Below are positions 1-11,739 of a stretch of DNA of 64,000 bases, in pieces. The notes beneath the pieces are model-generated. The model made no database searches, had not been told where the DNA came from, and saw only the letters and a program-made list of their open reading frames with translations. Within the stretch, counting starts at the first letter, position 1; each line of letters opens with the position of its first letter. Made by a program: the position numbers and the translations under genes. The stretch spans positions 860,215-924,214 of the forward strand of contig SIJG01000008.1 of assembly GCA_023374025.1 (NCBI GenBank). The letters are read 5' to 3'. This DNA is from Heterodera schachtii. Lineage: Eukaryota > Nematoda > Chromadorea > Rhabditida > Heteroderidae.

Positions 1-3000
1 ATTATTAAAAAATAAAATAATTTTTATTTTTAAATCGCAAAAGCGCAGCAACGAAAGCCCAATTGGCGTACATAGCAGCAGTGTTTTTATTTGTTATGCA
101 AACAAATGTCATTTTGACGAAGAGAATTCTGCGGCTGTTTCCTTTGGTGGCCAAAAATAAATTTTCCCTGAAGGGTCAAAAGTCGGAAATTCATCTTTTA
201 AAAAATATTTATTTGGTTAAAATAAATGCCAATTTCAAATTTGGTGGGTGCATTTATTTGTATCCCTCCTCAAATTCCTTCTTTTTTAATTGTCATTTCG
301 CGAAGGCGTTAAGCAAATGCCAAAAATCCATTCATTCATTTGCCCATTCGCCCAATGAATTAATTCCGTTCGAAAGAAGACGAAATTCGGATTGGCCAAT
401 TTTGAAGCCAAAATGAGGGGGGAGGGAGAACATTTGGGGGCAAAGTGAAAGAAAGGATTGAATTTGCAATGAAAGCCGAAAAGAAAGTGTTGGCCAATGC
501 GAAATTGGCCACAATTTAGGGGAAAACGAATAAAGTTAATTTTGTTTTCTTATCAATATATTTATTTTTGTTGACTAAAATAATTGCCAAAGGATTTGGC
601 GAAAAGTTGCAAAAAAATTGGCAAAAACTTGTCGAATGAATGACTAATAAGGTCTATTTGCAATGCACTTTTAAAGGTGCCAAATGAATTAGTTATGTTA
701 TAATTGTGTAACGGAAAAAAGCGAAATGAACGGACGGAAAACGACGAAAAAACAAAGGACGATGGAAGAATGGAAGTGGATGATGAGATCAATGAATGGA
801 TTACTTTTTAGTGGCAAATTGTAACAAAATCGTAACATATGGCCAGAGTAAAAACAAGCGTTAAGAACATTTTTGAATTGGTTAAAATGCGAAGAAACGG
901 TAAAAAAAGTACCGTATTTGGGCATGGAAATAATTTGGGTAAAAATAACAGATACAATTTTGTTCGAAAAAATCCATTCTTTCAATTTCGAACTTGTTAA
1001 AAAATCAGTTTAAACGCTTTGCCGCAGATTTTTTCATTTTAAATCATTTTTAACGCCAAAAAAACATTTAAAAATTGCTTATCATAATAAATAATATTTT
1101 TTGGTCTTTCATTTTTTGTAATTTTATGGCTGAGGGATTTGAAGAAATATTTTTATTTAAGCAAAGTTTGAGGAAATTATTGAGAAAATAAATTAGTAAC
1201 AGCAGCAGCAAAAAAGCATTGATCCTTTCAATGTTATTTTTGTGTCAACTCAAAAAACGAACGAACGAAAGACCGACCGATGGACGAATTGGCCAAATGC
1301 TCAAAAAATACCCAAAATAACCCAATTTTACGGCAGAAGGAGGGGGGGGGGGCAAATGAAGAACAAATTCTTAAGATTATCATGTCCAAATTGACTTTTA
1401 TTGATGTAAAATAATTAATGAATTTGAAAAGAATGTCCGTCAATTAATGAAAAAATATTAATGGGAAAACAAAACATTTACGAAGAAAAAGCATTAAAAA
1501 AATGCCAGGAATAGTCTCGGATAAGAATAGTTGGCCTTCCCCATTTCGATGTCCTCCGCCCTTCCATTTGGCTCCTCCCTCTTTATTATATCCGAATTAA
1601 TTAGTTACTAATTAATATATGGAATGGTTTAGATTCTAAGAAACTAATAAAAAAGCCTTTTTAGTGCCAATTCAGAACAATTGAATGCATTAACAAACCA
1701 AGCAAAAGGGCCGTATGATTTCATTGACAAAACAGCACAATTTGATGTTCGCTTTGCACTAATTACCGTGCCAAAAGCAATTAGGCACACAAACCGGAAA
1801 TGGACGGCAAAAGAAAAGAGAGGAACAAAAAGACAATGGGGGAGAGAGAGGAAAAGAAGCAGAGAAACACAAATATTAGGGGAAGCAGTACAATCTGTTG
1901 GCTCTTCCGGAATTTGGTAACAATTGAAAATTTGTGGTGGAAAAAAATAATTGGCATGTTTGGGTGTTTAGTTTAACTTTTAATTTTTGCTAGTGACAGA
2001 CGGAAAGAAAAAGGCAATTGGCGGAAATTAATTTCAAAATGTAATAAATTAAAATAAAATTTAAACGCATTTAAAAATTTAAAAAGGACCATTAAAGAAA
2101 TAAAATTGCCCTTTCGAATTGTTTAAAATACTAATATTTTAATTTTTGACTAGATTTATTTATTTCAATTTCAATTTTTGTGTGGCGGAGTTTTTCTGAT
2201 TCCGCTGAAATAATTATTTTGCCTGAATTTCGTGCCAAAAAATGCCATTGTTTGTTTTTTTACATAAAAATTGGGAATAAATAATTATTTTGACTGCCAA
2301 AGAAAAGAGAAAAGAAAATTCAAATTGAGAAAAAAAAGTTAAAAAGGCTAAATATGTCTAAATAATTGAATAAAATGCATTTGAATGGAAAAATAAGTTT
2401 TCAATATCGATCAATTTATGATAAAAAGAGAGTTTGGCACAAAAATGGCGAATAAAAATGAAAACCCCCGAGGGGGAGGGGGGACCAAAAGGAAAACGGA
2501 TGAGTGAAAGAAAGAACGAATGAATGAAAATGAGTTGGCCAAATGGGGGGGGGGGGGAAAGTTGGGCGGCAAAACGCCACCCAATCGACCAATTCTTCCG
2601 CTTCTGATGGACTCGTCCAATTCCATTCGCTTCATTTGGACAAGCAAAAGCGGCGGTGCCGAATTGTGGTGAAATAATTTTTGCGGCACATCTTTTGGTC
2701 ATTAAAACTCCGAAACGGCACCAAAGGACCAACAGAAAATGCATTTGGCAAGTGAAGTGCCACCATTTACGTAATTTATGTGACGAGAGAAGAAGAAAAA
2801 ATGAAAAAAAAAATGAAAAATGCCAAAAGTTGCGACAGAATTCACTGAAAAAATTGACGGCATTTGATCCCTTTCCAATGAATTGAAGTGAATTTGAATT
2901 GGTTTTTTTTACTGTAAGTAGGCAAATGTCTGCACAGATTGACGACAAAAGCCCCCGCGGGGGGCAAAAAATGAAAATGGAAATTATGGGAGAAAGGATT

Positions 3001-4319
3001 AGAGGAGATAAATAGAGCCAGACAGAGGCATTGTGATAAACTCCATTAAATTAAGCCTTTAAGGAGGGGTTTACGGCAAAAAAAAATGTCGCCAAATGTG
3101 ACGGCAATAATAAATAGGAAAAAAGAGGGGAAATCCCAAAAATGGAAGTGGAAGTGTTGGAACATGCGCTTAATTAATTGTAATTTTGTCTGATGAGCTT
3201 CCAATTTCAATTTTCGAGATGGGGGAGGGATTTTGCGTCTATTTCAAATTTAACTAAATTTTCCTTTAATTTGCCCTTTCTCGGCCATAATTAAAATCAA
3301 AAAGTGAGTTTTATAAATTTAAAATTAATTAGAAATGAGTTCAACAAAATGTTGCCAATTCTCTCACGTTTTTCTTATTAATAATTAATAATTTTTCTCT
3401 TTTTTTTTTGTTTAAAATCGCAAGAATTGAAAAATTGAAAAAGTAATTTTCCAAAAATTTGCTTAAGGCTTTTCCATTTGTGTGTGAATTTTGGGATTTG
3501 AAGAAGGAAAACGAAACAATGGCCAAAGGGTTTTGAGTTTTATTGGGCCGGGCCATATAAATAAATATACATAAAGTGCCGGGGGGGGGGGGGGAAAGAT
3601 ACGCGTGAGACAGAGACGGCGTACGGAATTGGACGGCGGCACAAACATTTCGGCATTCCCCCCCCCCCCCCCCCCGGGATATTCCACGCGTTGCCGCTAC
3701 CCAAAAAAGTGCCTCATTAACAATTAAAAATTCCATTGGAAAATGATAATTAAAAGTGAAAAATTAAAGTATTTATTTAATTTAAGATAAAAGTGATTGA
3801 ATTTTGTGTTGTTTTGCTACGAAATGATTTTTCGTTAAGTTTTGGGCAGGTGAAAATTATCAGAACAATTTATTAATGCTTAATTTTATTACTGACACTG
3901 CGTCAACTTTTTGTTTGTTTGCCCTTTCCTTTGCTAATTGTCTGAAAAAAATAATTAAATTAAATTTTCCCATGGAATGCTTTTATTTATTTTGTCATTT
4001 GAATTTATTTTTTTATTAATTACTAAAAATTTAATTTTTATTAAAAATGAAAGAAGCGAACAAAAAAACAATTGAAATTTATTTGTAAAACAAGTTTAAA
4101 TGACGATGATTGTTCTTAAATTATCCGATTGCTTTCTTCGAATGATTCGCTTTCATTGGCGTCGTTTTGTTCGTCCGTCGCCTTTCGATGGCGGCCAACA
4201 ACCGTACCCATTTGGTCGCCTTCTTACGGTGTCCCCCCTCTTCACTGTTTGTCCGGTTACTGTACCATCCCCAACAGTTTTCCTCTGCTGAATTTCTGTT
4301 AGTTTTACTCATCAATTAA
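1..4319. other. AT-rich stretch without a supportable gene
   Basis: No exon chain with consistent phase and splice borders could be built on either strand. Open frames here, including one of 196 codons on the minus strand at 2358-2948, are rich in Phe, Lys and Asn, overlap other open frames and show no recognisable domain. Long G or C homopolymers occur near 2548, 3583 and 3659. Small exons could have been missed. Confidence 0.5.
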
Positions 4320-4922
4320 TTAATTCGACTTTTGACCTATTCGTTTCGCCATTTTCTCCTCCAAACTTTCCACAAATTGTTGATCATTTGTCCCTTTTTT
4401 GTCCGGCGGATGTCGCAAAATGAAAAAAAGACGCGAATTTTCGTTGAACAATTCAAAATGCGTTTCCTAAGTTTAGAAATTGAAATGTCATTAAGCTTCG
4501 CTTCATTTCCTTCGTACCTTTGGGGACAAACGATTTGCCATCAAATCGGAAAAAGTGCTAAATTGAATTTTAATTTTTTGCAATTTTTGCTTTGGCTTTA
4601 CTTTATCTGTTTCGCTGATTCACCAGCAGAAGTTCTTGCGACAAAATGCACATCTTTGTTCAATTGACAATTGGCAAAACGATCAAAACGATGGCTTTTC
4701 ACTGAATCATTGCCATTTTGAATTTTGTCCATTTCAAATGGTTTCTTAGAAGGCTTAAAATTGGCTTTGATAGATTTTGTTGCTCTAAATTACCCTCTTC
4801 TTCAAAATTGATGGCTTTTGCGGGGTTGGCACGTCAATTTCGGCACCCTTTTTTGGCCTTTGTTCTTTGACCGGCGCCGAAAAATATTGCCACCAAACGG
4901 ACGTTTCCAACGGAACATTATT
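4320..4922 (-). CDS. Unrecognised protein, 3' exons (4 exons)
   Basis: Four minus-strand exons join with matching phase: 4922-4794, 4753-4602, 4557-4518 and 4466-4320 (stop TAA). The first exon opens after a CAG acceptor and begins NNVPLETSVWWQYF. The last carries ETHFELFNENSRLFFILRHP and ends with a basic IGQKSN tail. Introns are very short (about 40-50 bp), typical of nematodes. I do not recognise the family. The 5' end is missing: these may be the last exons of the membrane-protein locus just upstream on the same strand, or a separate gene beginning with an unseen exon. Coding status rests on four consecutive phase-consistent GT-AG junctions. Confidence 0.5.
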
Positions 4923-5094
4923 CTGTTGAAGAAAGGAAATAAAAGAACAGAATCAATTAATTGGCGTTTTCACAATTAATGATGGCCTACGGTGGGAAAA
5001 CCCAAAAAATCCGCGATTATATTAATTAGGTTTCGTTAGAATTATCTAATGAATAGGAGGTATCATTCTAGGGCAGAACTCTCTTCGTGTCTAA

Positions 5095-6010
5095 TTAAGT
5101 CATTTCAAATTTAATTCTCGCCTCTTTTTGTCCTTCGTCCGTTTGCCAAATCTCTCCGCCATTCTCAACGCCAAAAGCACCAGAAGCGACAGTGCCGTTG
5201 CTTTTGACTGCTTTTGCTATTGTTTTATCGGTTTCCGTATCGAAATGACAGTCCGTTTCCGTTTTCCCATCGTTTGGAGTGGCCAAATTTTGGCAACGAA
5301 TTACGGTGCCGACGAGGAAATGGACGAGGAGGAGGAGTACGATAGCGAGAGAAATAACGCCAACAACATTTTGAAAGCGCACAGAACGCCAAAATGAGAC
5401 GCCAAAATTAGGCGGAGGAATAATTCCGTCATCGTTCTCAGCAGCGGTTGAATTGTACGAATGGTTTTGCTCGTCCATTAATGGGCAAATTGCGCTGCCT
5501 TTGCCTTCGTCCTTTTTGTTATGAATGGCACCGATTCGTCCAAATTTCTCTCCGCCGTTTCGGCTCCTTTTGCTGTTAATTGACCCTTTCTCGCCCAAAA
5601 GTTGCGTCAATTTCGGCACTTTCATTTTAATCGCTGTGCCGAGAATTTCCTAAAAATGAAAAGCAAAAATTAATTAATTAAATTTATTTACAATTTCTCT
5701 GTCCGACGTGAAGACAATCATTCGACTTTTGTGCTGACTTTTCTCTTCCATCAATTTTGATAATATTTTCGCTTGTTGTTCAATTTTTGAGTTGATTTTA
5801 AGGCCCAAAAACTCAAAAGGCAATTTTGGGAATTAATTAATTAAAAATGATAATTTAATTTAAACATTTCCATTAATTTTGTCTCACCAGAAGAATTAAG
5901 GCACCAAATAACAAAGTGAGCATCAGAAACAACGAAAAAATGTTCCACCATTTGGAAATGGGCGGCCATCGCAAAATTCTTTTGTTATTTCGACCAACGC
6001 TTTTCGCATT
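5095..6010 (-). CDS. Membrane protein with two hydrophobic helices (partial)
   Basis: Three phase-0 exons on the minus strand: 6010-5888, 5811-5692 and 5649-5095 (stop TAA). The first encodes a basic stretch and then a clear transmembrane helix (WWNIFSLFLMLTLLFGALIL). The second is charged and coiled-coil-like (NSKIEQQAKILSKLMEEKSQ). The third has a polar segment, a second helix (VVGVISLAIVLLLLVHFLVG) and a polar tail with possible N-glycosylation sites. The first exon follows a CAG acceptor and has no in-frame ATG at its start, so at least one upstream exon is missing; none was found in 6.0-7.0 kb. At least 265 residues are visible. Family unknown. A donor inside the last exon could splice on to the exons at 4922-4320. 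Confidence 0.55.
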
Positions 6011-7765
6011 CTGAGCGGGACACACTTAATTTGTGAAAATATTAAATTTGAATTAAATTAAATTAAATAAGTCTTAAGTATTTGTGGCTTTGCCCTCCTT
6101 ATGAAAATTAAAAATCTTTTTTCTTTTGGTAATTTTAAGCACTGAATTAGCAGACCGATCTTAGATTTACAGCTTAAGATTGGCGTATAATCTGTGACTG
6201 ATCCTTAAAAATGTCGGATTATTTCAGGGACTGACAAAACTAACAAATCCATCCATTTTTTTAAATTACTTTGTTTGTTTAAATGTCCTCTCAATTGCCG
6301 TCGATGAAATTATGTACTCTAGCGAAGTTTCTTTATCTTTTTCAAATAGGCAAAACAAATTTAGCATAGAAAATTTGATAAAATGACAAACCAATGCAAA
6401 TTTGAAGCGGATTAGAGATTTGAAAGACATTATGCAAATTTGAAGAAAAAATGGAAAAAAAAGAACAACAAAAAATGACCCTACATTAGGGGGGCGGGGG
6501 GGGATGGACAGTGAGAGAGAGAGAGAAGGAGAGAGAGAGGGCGGAGGGGGGGGGGGGGGGGGGGACAGTGAGAGAGAGAGAGGGCGGAGGGGAAGGGGAG
6601 GGGAGGGACGACGAGCCAAACCATTTTTAATGGAAATGCAGCACAAATATAGGACAACGAAGTACGACGCACTTCTCCGAATTGATTTTGCCAGGAAGGC
6701 AAAAGGAACGCAGTTCCAATGAATGAATGGGGGGAGAGGGGAGGGGGGAGGGACAAGTTCCATTCTCAAATATATAGTAAAATGGGGTCCGGAGGTGCCG
6801 ATAGGCGCCGCCGGGAAATTTTTGAAATTTAATGTAATTTGTTAAGAAAATTTTAAAATTTTCAAAAAGTTGCTCCATTTTTCTGAAAACTTTTACTTTT
6901 TGGGATTTCGGAGGGGGGGGGGGGGCTTTATCCGCCTCAGCCCCCCCTGGCCACGCCCTTAACTTAATTAATTATTGACTAATCTTGCCATTTTTGCCTT
7001 TAAGAAGACCTCTGCGATTAGTGCAATAATTGGCCAATTCGGCGACGCCCACCTAAAGCGGCATAACTAATAAATGACGGCTTTTCTTATTGTTAGTTAA
7101 TCAGTCCATAACCATAATTGGCATCGTATAAATATAAAATTTGGTAATACTGACTTTTAATTTTTTTGATTTTTGTTCAATTAATACTAACTTTGAATGG
7201 AGTAAACTACAGAATTTAGTCGCAGATTAGTGCTTCTTAAACGAAATGGGCACCCAAATTCATTTTAAATTTTTTATGTTAAAAGCATAATGCCAAAAAT
7301 AATCTTTTTTATGAATTTCAAATTTTTAAATTTTTATCACATATCTAACTTCCCGTGGGTCAATTGAGCTAAAATTTTGCTTAACGAAATTTTTGGAAAT
7401 TATGTAGGCAAATAGAGAACACATGGTGTTCTCGAGTGATATCAGATTCATTCAGTTGGACATTATGAAAGGAGTTATAATCAAAAAAAAAAAAGGTCGT
7501 CACCCAGCATTTGTCCCCCACCGACAAAAATTCACCTTTTTAACTTCATATTTGTAATGCGTAAAACTTAAAATTATAAGACAAAATGAATGGTCAAGAT
7601 CGAGTCTGTTATCTTCAGCTTTTTAGGGATACGTAAATAATTCGCCTTTTTGACTTAAAGCACTTGACTTGAGTTTTTCTTTGTTTGGCTGTATTATGCA
7701 TTTTGTTTTGATCATTATGGCAATTTTAACCATTTATTTGTCTTTTCAGCATATAAACTATTCTG
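6011..7765. other. Intergenic, low-complexity tract and dyad-repeat remnant
   Basis: At 6485-6765 lies a purine-rich tract of (GA)n with a run of about 16 G. At 6780-6815 is a reverse copy of the GGCGGCGCC-type dyad repeat seen throughout the window, followed by its usual A/T-rich arm. A further G run is at 6911-6925. The open frames across the GA tract are low complexity. The remainder is AT-rich with nothing recognised. Confidence 0.5.
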
Positions 7766-9119
7766 ATGGACTTAAGCGCTGGTGATGAACAGTTGAAGCG
7801 GAACTTTAGCTGCAAAATTGTTTTGAGGTAATTTTAAAAATGCTTTAACTCAGTGCTTCCAATTTTTTTTTTTGAAAGTGACGAAATTTTAACATTCTAA
7901 TATTTTGACTCCAAATAATTTTTTATTAAATTACAAATATTGCGCCATTTAAATTTTTAAATGTATTAAAAACCAAGGGGGGGGGGGGGTATGCCGGGAC
8001 AAAATTTTCACACGACTGCTAATTTTATACGAGCCTCATCTAAACCCAATTCATCCATATCCAACTCATCCATACACAAGAAATGCCACAACGTAAACCA
8101 CCCAATTCAAAACTGTCACGACGACGAACCGTATCGTGCTGTGACTGAGTTGGGTATGGATGAGTTCGGCATGACTTTGAGTCCTACCGATAGGCACCGC
8201 CAGAAAAAGAAAACCGAATTTAAAGGCGAATAGTGCATTTCTTATTGTTAGAAATAAGTACGCTTGGCAGCACTGCTTTAAATTCAACCAAACCCTCTTT
8301 TTATTTCATTATAAATCATTAGGTATTGCTTTTTTTTCTTTTAGCCCTTCTCCAAGGATCGTCGTTATCCCATTTCGCTAAATTGCGGGCACACCTTTTG
8401 CGCTCGTTGCGTCAGGCAGCTCAGCAGCTTCGGCACTTCAATTGCTTGTGGTCTCTGTCGCCGAGGCACTTACTCCGACTTTCGTCAACTCGGCAAGAAC
8501 GTCACTCTGCTAGGTTTTGTACTTTTTTATTGAAAGAAAACAGTTTTTGGTTGCCATCGGCGGGGGAATAATTCAGTCAATTGTGTCTTTATCAGAGGAT
8601 TATTGGGAGAATTTTAAAAGTCGCTTTAACGGGCTGGTAGTCATTTCGCGACCAATCCCAATCATGAATTTGATAATTTTCGGCAACGTTTTTAGATTTG
8701 CTTGAGAATGCCAACCTTTTGGCCGAGGAGGACCCAAACGAAACGACGGACGACGACGAGGACAATGCGCCACTCAATCAGCCTTGGCGAGGGGCCAACC
8801 ATTTCGTCTCCAGGTTAGTAGGCAATGCCCACCACCCTTTGTTAGTCGAGTTTCAGCACGCAATTCTCATTCAAATGCGTTTAGTGCTGCATTAACCGCT
8901 TTTATCGACCGTCACGCCGACCTTCGTTCCAGCGTTCGACAGTTTTTGTCGCCCTCCCAATGGGCCGAATTTGACGGACCGTTGGACGCAATTCGCTGCA
9001 GCCTTTTCACCATCGAAGGACAGCTCCGAGATGCGGGCGACTCATTTGTTCTGCAGGAGGGACAGGTTTTGAGGGTTGGGGGGCGGGAATGGACGGCAGG
9101 CGAACAGTTCAAATTTTAA
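7766..9119 (+). CDS. RING-finger protein, with a one-base lesion in exon 1
   Basis: Probable E3 ubiquitin ligase. Exons: 7766-7827 (ATG after a TTTTCAG acceptor), 8345-8513, 8696-8813, 8846-9119 (TAA). Exons 2-4 join in perfect phase. Exon 2 carries most of a C3HC4 RING: LNCGHTFCARCV, then IACGLCRR. Exon 3 is acidic (EEDPNETTDDDED). The C-terminal exon looks globular and ends with RVGGREWTAGEQFKF. Exon 1 ends ...NFSCKI-V-L and is out of phase with exon 2 by one base. One extra T in the T run near 7818 would give the expected CxxC pair and also restore phase. So this is either a homopolymer base-call error or a pseudogenising deletion. The next gene on the same strand starts about 220 bp downstream. 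Confidence 0.72.
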
Positions 9120-9338
9120 TTGTGCAAAACGGTGTTGCCACGGCATTTTTAAATCTTCTCCCCTGACAAATGGCTCAATGTCTAAATTGTGTTCCAATTG
9201 TTTATTGTTTCCGGGTTTAGTTGGAACAGCTTGAACACCTTTTTCAACGCATGATGTCCGAGTATTACCATCAGCAGCAACAAATGCAAGGCCCTTTCAG
9301 TGGCTTTGTGCCGGTTCGTTGGGCTGTCAGGTTGGCAA

Positions 9339-10500
9339 ATGAATAATAATGGCACGGAATTGCCTTGGTTTTTCCGGTGCCCTCTGTTTATGGCAAACCT
9401 ACCCAATTTCCCCTTTTAGTGGCGACTCCGATGACGACATAAATGTCCTTGCTATGACCGCGACAAATATTTGGGACATTCGTACCGGCAACAGTCCCAT
9501 TGGCACCGGCACCAGCAGCAATCATAATGGCACCAGCACTTTTGGCTTGAGGCGCCCATGGGGTCTCCTCGGTGGCAGCAGCAACAGTCCCAACGGCACC
9601 AACGCCAGCAATACTTACAACTGCGCCAGCAACATTCACAATGCCACTACCATCAGCAACAGTACCATTGGTTCCGGCACTGGCAACAGTCACAATGGCA
9701 CCGGCACTACCATTGGTTCCGGCACTGGCAACAGTCACAATGGCACCGGCACTTTTGCTTTGAGGCGTCCGTGGGGGTGCCCTCCGCTGGTCCGAAACGT
9801 GGACAGACGCCGGCCCCGTAGGTCAAAGAAGCGCACCCGTGGCCCCTACAGCGACAATTCCGACGGATCGGCATTCACTCTTTTTCATGGAATGCATGGT
9901 AGTTTTGATACTTGGGGCACTGCGGGCATTGACGAATGGGACCAATCGGCACAGAGTGTACACAATTACGCCATGGTTGGTTCTTTTCTCAAATTACCCA
10001 CCCAAATTGGGCAACGAAACATAGAAAAAACAATAAAAGAAGTTTTTTGCCAAGGAATTGATGACTCTGCCGGAAATGGAGAATAAACAGCCCGAGCAAA
10101 GTGTGGAAGTTGCAACAGCGAACACCGGCGAGGAATTGTCGGAAGCGAATGCGATGGAGGAGGCATTGTTGGCACCGGAAGAAGAGGCAAAGACGGCACC
10201 AATGCCGGCGGAAAGTGAAGTGGCCACACAGTCGGAAGAGAAGGAGAATGTGCCGGACCACCACTCGGAGGAGTTGAACTCTTGTGCCGTGGAATCGACT
10301 CATCTCATTCCGCCCACCAATCACTTTTTTGGTGCGTACGATACAAATAATACAATTCTTTTTTCCTTTTTTTAGCACAATATTGCGCTGAACTGGTTGG
10401 GAAACTGCTTGAGAAAACTTCGCAGAAGGATGGCTTCCATCTGCGCAAGGAATTGAATGGGATCATGACGAAATATGAGGCCATGACCATCGGCAAATAA
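9339..10500 (+). CDS. Asn/Thr/Gly-repeat protein with acidic region and helical C-terminus
   Basis: Four phase-consistent exons: 9339-9376, 9420-9975, 10055-10331, 10376-10500 (TAA), giving 331 residues. The chosen ATG lies just behind a TGTCAG acceptor, as expected for a spliced-leader site, about 220 bp after the RING gene, so the two may share an operon. After MNNNGTELPWFFRGDSDDD comes a low-complexity Asn/Thr/Gly/Ser repeat with two LRRPWG motifs. A basic patch (RRRPRRSKKRTR) follows, then a Glu-rich region, then a helical end (YCAELVGKLLEKTSQKDGFH) faintly like a BESS motif. Nuclear location is an inference from the basic patch. An open segment at 9217-9346 with MMSEYYHQQQQ is not in phase and may be 5' UTR or an alternative exon. 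Family unknown. Confidence 0.6.
9664..9758 (+). repeat. Tandem 45-bp coding repeat
   Basis: Two adjacent copies of a unit reading ACCATTGGTTCCGGCACTGG... lie inside exon 2 of the 331-aa gene. The unit is a multiple of three, so it adds IGSGTGNSHNGTGT-type residues without shifting the frame. Confidence 0.8.
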
Positions 10501-10951
10501 GAAATTTCTCTACCATTCTCTATTTTTTTTCTTTTTTTACGAATGCATAAAAGATGAAAACTGCGAATTTACTTAGCAAAAATACTTCAATATTTTCCAT
10601 AAAACTATGTGATTAAGTATACTAAAAAAATTGCGTAAAATTCCAAGGTCGCAGTTAACGTTTTTCACAAGTCTTTTGCGACCAAACTTCACATATTTAA
10701 AAAAAATAGTCGTTGACTTGCCTTTGGGCTTATCCCAAAAATGACAAAATAAGAAATTTTATTATATTAATATAAATAATAACAAAAAAATACAAAAAAT
10801 CATATTTGATCAGTGATCTCTCATTGCAGTACGAGTGACATTCATACGACCAAAATCACAAAATTCCAACCGAATTTGGTGGCATTGACACAAATCTGTT
10901 TGTGATAAACGGATAATAATTAATTAATTTCAAAAATGCCTTATTTCGACG

Positions 10952-11392
10952 ATGAGTTCTAACTTTCCTCCCGACTTTCCGAATGGAATTTCCGCGCGTG
11001 AAATATTTTCCGAACTTTGGTCCATTGAATTGGCCCAAAAGCGACAAATGTTGGCCATTATCAATTCTCTGGCCGAGTCCAACTAATTTATTTTTGTAAA
11101 TTTAAAGTAATTAATTAATTATTCACCAATTTTTTGCGTTCGGTCGAAGCGCCGCGCAATTCCAAGAACAAACGGACGGAAACATTGAGACACAAATGGG
11201 ACAGATTCAGCAGTTGGGTGGAGGAGGAGTTGAACCATTGGAGGGCGAAAGTGGCCAATTGCCCGAGGCACCGACAAGTGCCGAGCAAAAAGGAAACATT
11301 GGCACTTGTGCCGGGGGGCTAAAGCGGCAAAAGTATGGAGCAGGGATATTATTCATTCCGTGTTTTTGGGGCGTCGTTTTCGTATTTATTTA
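10952..11392 (+). CDS. Possible small two-exon gene
   Basis: An ATG at 10952 opens MSSNFPPDFPNG, followed by a helical stretch (SAREIFSELWSIELAQKRQM) that reaches a stop at 11086 if unspliced. A weak donor near 11077 (GTCCAA) could join in phase to an exon near 11151 that reads AAQFQEQTDGNIETQMGQIQ, then a Gly/Glu-rich stretch, and stops at 11392. The amphipathic helix resembles the C-terminus of the upstream 331-aa protein in style, not clearly in sequence. Weak model, unknown function. Confidence 0.3.
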
Positions 11393-11739
11393 AAAATAGT
11401 TTTTTTGCTGAAAATATTCGATTTTCCTTGTTTGGGTACTCTTTTCACCTACCGCACCAAAATTTCCCAAAAAATTCGCGTAAATTTTCTCGAAAAACAC
11501 ACAAAATTACCAATTTTTGATAAAATTCTATTAAAAATCGAAGAAAACTAAAAATTTTCCCGGCGGTGCCTTTCGGCGTCGCCGGACCCTAAAAAGACTA
11601 TTTTTTTAAATTGCTCGAAGCCCCAAAACCCGGTCATTTTTTGACTAAAACATCTAATTGTAAGATATAACAGCCGAAATCCTGGGACAGTCCCTGCGGC
11701 AGACAATTCGAAAAAGTAATTATTTTCCTTAAAAAGACA

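Noticed and set aside
2358..2948. 196-codon open frame on the minus strand
   Set aside because: Low-complexity composition, several overlapping frames on both strands, no domain or splice support.
9388..9821. Alternative frames over the repeat gene (Ala/Val-rich minus frame, Gln/His-rich plus frame)
   Set aside because: Phase across three introns supports only the Asn/Thr/Gly-rich plus frame; the others arise from the trinucleotide-like repeat.
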